Shown: positions 63,527-64,000 of the stretch, piece after piece
Layout of the letters: each line of letters opens with the position of its first letter
Position numbering within the stretch: the first letter of the stretch is position 1
From: Candidatus Omnitrophota bacterium
GTDB lineage: Bacteria; Omnitrophota; Omnitrophia; Omnitrophales; Aquincolibacteriaceae
Assembly: GCA_020632475.1 (NCBI GenBank)
Contig: JACKFM010000001.1
Coordinates: 744,001-808,000, forward strand
DNA: 64,000 bases
Reading direction: 5' to 3'
Position numbers and translations under genes: made by a program
The notes under the pieces: generated by a model
Told to the model about the DNA's origin: nothing
Database searches by the model: none
Seen by the model: only the letters and a program-made list of their open reading frames with translations

Positions 63527-64000
63527 TTGCCCCAGTTGAACGAAAAACTATTTTATTTTTTGACGTTCCTAGCGTAACTGATGGCTTAGTTCCATATGTG
63601 CAGGGTCTTTACAATTATGAAGTGGTTGTCGTCCAAAAGGAAGCCGCTTTTTTTTATGCTCTACAAATGTTTGATGTTGATTTGGTGGTTCTTGCCATGG
63701 AGATGACGGATAGAAATAATCATCTAGATTTTGAATTCGGCTTAAAAATGCAAAAATCACTTCATGAACGGGGCATAAATAAACCTATTTTATTTCTTAC
63801 CACTCAATATGACAAAGAACCCTTAACGCATTTTGACAAGACGCAACGGATGGTCATGGCGGTTCTTCCGAAGTCGATAGCGAATTTCTCCCATCATTTG
63901 GGATATTATTGCCAGCATTTGATATACGGACGTAACCCAATTCCCGCAACAGGCGAAACAGAAATTCGGGATGAACGCTATTATACAAACGAAACAGTCC
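63523..64000 (+). CDS. Receiver-like domain protein, 3' end cut off by the window
   Basis: The frame opens at ATG 63523 in an ATGA overlap with the kinase stop and stays open to the end of the window (159 codons). The visible part looks like a response-regulator fold: T-I-L-F-F-D-V-P at the start, L-V-V-L-A-M-E at the acceptor strand, P-I-L-F-L-T-T and V-L-P-K-S at the Lys position. The acceptor residue appears to be replaced (A-M-E), so it may be a pseudo-receiver or a longer regulator whose output domain lies beyond 64000. Confidence 0.7.
   Translation, partial: MIAPVERKTILFFDVPSVTDGLVPYVQGLYNYEVVVVQKEAAFFYALQMFDVDLVVLAMEMTDRNNHLDFEFGLKMQKSLHERGINKPILFLTTQYDKEPLTHFDKTQRMVMAVLPKSIANFSHHLGYYCQHLIYGRNPIPATGETEIRDERYYTNETV

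Overview
The window looks like chromosomal DNA of an uncultured Gram-negative bacterium. The best guess is a member of Candidatus Omnitrophota (former OP3, PVC superphylum). This rests on several very long exported proteins joined by E-L-R-type linkers, an outer-membrane porin, and a large PstC and PstA of the kind seen in such phyla. No 16S rRNA is present, so the placement is inference.

Layout. 1-5.6 kb: 3' part of a giant gene (G1). 5.7-7.2 kb: a LacI-type regulator with two abutting operators, flanked by an inverted pair of MITE-like elements. 7.4-10.4 kb: an acetyl-CoA hydrolase/CoA-transferase fused to a GNAT acetyltransferase, then a histone-deacetylase-fold protein. 10.4-24.2 kb: a complete phosphate-starvation locus (phoB, phoR, a lipoprotein, three small genes, pstS, porin, second pstS, pstC, pstA, pstB, phoU), with three Pho-box-like repeats and a strong terminator at the end. 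24.4-25.7 kb, minus strand: an exported EF-hand repeat protein and a family-4 uracil-DNA glycosylase. 26.2-36.3 kb: a 3372-residue giant protein (G2). 36.3-36.8 kb: structured repeats. 36.9-42.2 kb: an SF1 helicase, a REC-GGDEF-EAL protein and a FAD-dependent oxidoreductase. 42.4-48.4 kb: a third giant protein (G3) with a Ser/Thr kinase domain. It is followed at 28 bp by an apparent surface-glycan operon (hexapeptide acetyltransferase, pyruvyltransferase, CMP-sugar synthetase, MptE/Maf-like protein). 51.9-52.5 kb: tRNA-Ala and tRNA-Leu with unusual repeats. 52.5-57.1 kb: leuS and a GH35 glycosidase. 57.2-58.7 kb: a comEC remnant, a double ribbon-helix-helix protein and a small membrane protein. 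58.9-64 kb: an AT-rich cassette with a CheY-like regulator, an acyltransferase lacking its catalytic His, an acyl-ACP-reductase-like enzyme, a 7TM-GAF histidine kinase and a truncated receiver-like protein.

How the parts may work together. The three giant proteins share one N-terminal domain with D-A-H, A-L-E-G and G-G-F-H motifs, like the EreA/ChaN/TraB hydrolase superfamily. They then diverge: G1 has a membrane pair and a methyltransferase-like domain, G2 an FHA domain, a membrane pair and an HExxH motif, and G3 a kinase domain with membrane segments. All are punctuated by short [KR]-x-E-[LMV]-R motifs. They look like a family of modular cell-envelope proteins, possibly processed at these linkers. 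The Pho locus is textbook in its core, but with duplicated pstS genes around a porin. The last cassette combines lipid-type enzymes with a membrane sensor and may be a fatty-acyl signalling system that has not been described.
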